A stretch of 9,109 nt of DNA from contig CAMAJC010000050.1 in NCBI GenBank assembly GCA_945835425.1, forward strand, positions 1-9,109. The letters run 5' to 3'. Positions 7,512 through 9,109 of this stretch are shown here, one piece after another. Source of the stretch: an uncultured Clostridia bacterium. Lineage in GTDB: Bacteria > Bacillota > Clostridia > Oscillospirales > Ruminococcaceae. The notes beneath the pieces were generated by a model that did no database searches, was not told the origin of the DNA, and was given only the letters and a program-made list of their open reading frames with translations. Within the stretch, counting starts at the first letter, position 1; every line of letters begins with the position of its first letter. The position numbers were made by a program, and so were the translations under genes.

Positions 7512-9109
7512 ATGGGTAGAAAACGCGTAAAAAAGCGTACGCTTGCACGATTGTTGGCTGCATGGACATCCCTGTTGGTGCTGGCCGGACTGTTTCCGGC
7601 TTTTCCGGCCGCGGCGGAAAGCAGCTACTATACGATTTATGCAGGCGTCAGGGGGATCGGAAGCCCGGTCGTCCCCACCAATGCGTCTAAGGCTTGGGCT
7701 GGAGATTTCGTTTATTTCGGCACGCCTTCCTGTAAATATCGCGTTTTAAATCCAGATGAAAAAAGCTTTGGCGGCTCTACCCTTTTGCTGGAATACAACG
7801 GTTTATATGGGCCGGGCAGCTTTGGAGCCAAAACCAACAATTGGAGCACCAGCAAAATTAAGGCGCTTCTGAATGACGGAAGTGACAGCTTTCTTGAAAC
7901 CGCTTTTTCACCCGCAGAGCAGGCGGCCATTACAGCAAGCCGAAAAACCAAAAAGAGTTCATCGCCTGCATGTGCAGAGGGTTATGATTTTACGGCCTTA
8001 ACAGGAGAAAAGGTCTTTATTCTGGACTTGACGGAAATCGGCAATACTGCTTACGGATATTATGGTGGGGCCGGAGCGGCGCAGAGCAGGTGTACATACC
8101 GCAATAAGTCTTATTGGCTGCGGACGGAAGACGGCGTTTATATTACGAGCAACGGAACTGTCAATTTACAATCAAAAACAACAACAGCCTACTTCTGCCC
8201 TGCCATCAATATCAACAGGGAATCCATCCTCTTTTGCTCCGCAGCATCGGGAGACAAGCCCGCGTTCGGCTCTGCAGCGACCACCGCCGAGATAACCCAG
8301 TGGAAGCTGACGCTCAGCGACGGAAATACTTTCCCGCAGGTTGCGGTTCAGGGAAAAGAGTTTGACAGCGAAAATACGCTTTCGGTGACAGCAGGAGAAA
8401 GCCTGGTGCTGAGCCATCCGGGTTTGTCCGGTGATTATGATCATGTGACGGCTGCTTTGACCGATGCGGATGGGAATATTCTGTATTACGGCGCGCTGGA
8501 AACCGACTCGGCTTTCGCAAGCTCGGCGGTGACAATCCCGGCGGATCTGGCAGAAGGCGTGTATACCCTCTCTGTTTATGGCGAGAAGTGGAACGGCGCT
8601 TATCTTACAGATTATGCGACGCAGCCGTTTTCCTGCCGGATAAAAGTGACAAAGCCCTGTACCGCGCATCAATATGACGATGGGAAGATAACGCAGGACG
8701 CCGGATGCACCGAAACCGGCGTTAAAACGTATACCTGTACCCAGTGCGGCGCCACGGAGACAGAGACTATTTCCGCGACCGGACATAGTTTCGGCGCATG
8801 GGAAACAAAAACTGCCGCGACCTGCACCGAAATCGGCGAGGAAGTCCGCACCTGTACCGCGTGCGGCGCAGCCGAAACCCGGTCAGTCGAGAAAACCAAA
8901 CATACACCCGGAGAACCGGTTGTTCAGAAAGCGACCTGTACCGAACCGGGGAGCAGCGTAACAAAATGCGCGGTCTGCGGGGAAACCCTTGACAGCACCG
9001 TTCTTCCTGTCGCCGGACACAATTTCGGCGAATGGGAAACAAAAACCGCTGCGACCTGCACCGCAACCGGCGAGGAAGTCCGCACCTGTACCGCGTGCGG
9101 CGCAACCGA
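7512..9109 (+). CDS. Secreted DUF6273-like protein with Cys-rich repeats, truncated by the window end
   Basis: The frame opens at ATG 7512, after GGAGGG at 7500-7505, and stays open for 532 codons to the right edge; the C-terminus is not in the window. Residues 1-35 form a signal peptide (very basic GRKRVKKR, hydrophobic LLAAWTSLLVLAGLFPAF, cleavage likely after AAA35). Residues about 65-235 resemble DUF6273: YRVLN, LLLEYN, NNWSTSKIKALLND, FSPAEQAAI, EKVFILDLTEI, SYWLRTEDGVYI, YFCPAINI. Residues 263-380 look like a beta-rich region (LAEGVYTLSVYGEKWNG...TDYAT). From 383 onward there are tandem repeats of about 39 residues with a C-x9-C-x2-C pattern and a His 13-14 residues after the last Cys (C399/C409/C412/H425; C438/C448/C451/H464; C476/C486/C489/H503; C516/C526/C529). 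It is probably a cell-surface or extracellular protein. The anchor, if any, would lie in the missing part. Function unknown. Confidence 0.9.
   Translation, partial: MGRKRVKKRTLARLLAAWTSLLVLAGLFPAFPAAAESSYYTIYAGVRGIGSPVVPTNASKAWAGDFVYFGTPSCKYRVLNPDEKSFGGSTLLLEYNGLYGPGSFGAKTNNWSTSKIKALLNDGSDSFLETAFSPAEQAAITASRKTKKSSSPACAEGYDFTALTGEKVFILDLTEIGNTAYGYYGGAGAAQSRCTYRNKSYWLRTEDGVYITSNGTVNLQSKTTTAYFCPAININRESILFCSAASGDKPAFGSAATTAEITQWKLTLSDGNTFPQVAVQGKEFDSENTLSVTAGESLVLSHPGLSGDYDHVTAALTDADGNILYYGALETDSAFASSAVTIPADLAEGVYTLSVYGEKWNGAYLTDYATQPFSCRIKVTKPCTAHQYDDGKITQDAGCTETGVKTYTCTQCGATETETISATGHSFGAWETKTAATCTEIGEEVRTCTACGAAETRSVEKTKHTPGEPVVQKATCTEPGSSVTKCAVCGETLDSTVLPVAGHNFGEWETKTAATCTATGEEVRTCTACGAT
8779..9109 (+). 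repeat. Near-identical coding repeats with 234-bp period
   Basis: The DNA from 8779 to 8875 recurs at 9013-9109. From 8791 (9025) onward only about six substitutions occur in 85 bp. The 234-bp offset equals two 39-residue protein units, so the Cys-rich repeats have been duplicated in pairs. The second copy is cut by the window edge. Confidence 0.85.

Noticed and set aside
8172..9105. Minus-strand frames opposite the secreted repeat protein
   Set aside because: The plus frame has a signal peptide, domain motifs and conserved Cys spacing; the minus frames only mirror the DNA repeats.

Overview
The window looks like chromosomal DNA of a low-to-mid GC Gram-positive bacterium, most likely a gut Clostridia member of the Oscillospirales. 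The pointers are a T-box leader on alaS, strong GGAGG-type ribosome binding sites, consensus sigma-A promoters with 17-bp spacers, many structured intergenic repeats, and a secreted DUF6273-like protein with Cys-rich repeats. The taxon is an inference from style, not from a marker gene.

Left part (1-4150, minus strand): an 80-residue hypothetical protein gene (3907-4149) is followed by a consensus promoter, a complete T-box riboswitch with its terminator (3598-3848), and alaS (656-3295, alanyl-tRNA synthetase). hinT (9-350, HIT-family nucleotide phosphoramidase) lies downstream on the same strand. About 300 bp separate the T-box terminator from alaS, and this stretch holds a MITE-like element bounded by paired hairpin ends. 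A second repeat element with hairpin ends sits between alaS and hinT.

Middle (4150-5340): a 68-residue XRE-type HTH regulator (4258-4464, plus) is divergent from the 80-residue gene. Their shared intergenic region holds a promoter and a palindrome suitable as an operator. The regulator ends at a strong terminator, followed by a half copy of the alaS/hinT repeat family. Next is a minus-strand gene for a membrane-anchored protein (4664-5335) that faintly resembles SpoIID.

Right part (5340-9109, plus strand): a citrate synthase gene (5599-6954) stands alone with its own promoter and terminator. A 557-bp gene-free stretch follows, filled with consecutive hairpins and ending in two tandem Spo0A-box-like sites. 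The window closes inside an open reading frame that starts at 7512 and runs off the right edge (532 codons visible). It encodes a secreted protein with a signal peptide, a DUF6273-like domain, a beta-rich region, and tandem repeats carrying a fixed C-x9-C-x2-C...H pattern.

The genes do not form one pathway. alaS and hinT may be cotranscribed and are thematically linked through aminoacyl-adenylate chemistry. The XRE gene and its divergent partner look like a small autoregulated pair. The most unusual content is the layered repeat structure in the intergenic regions and the truncated secreted repeat protein with its possible Spo0A control.
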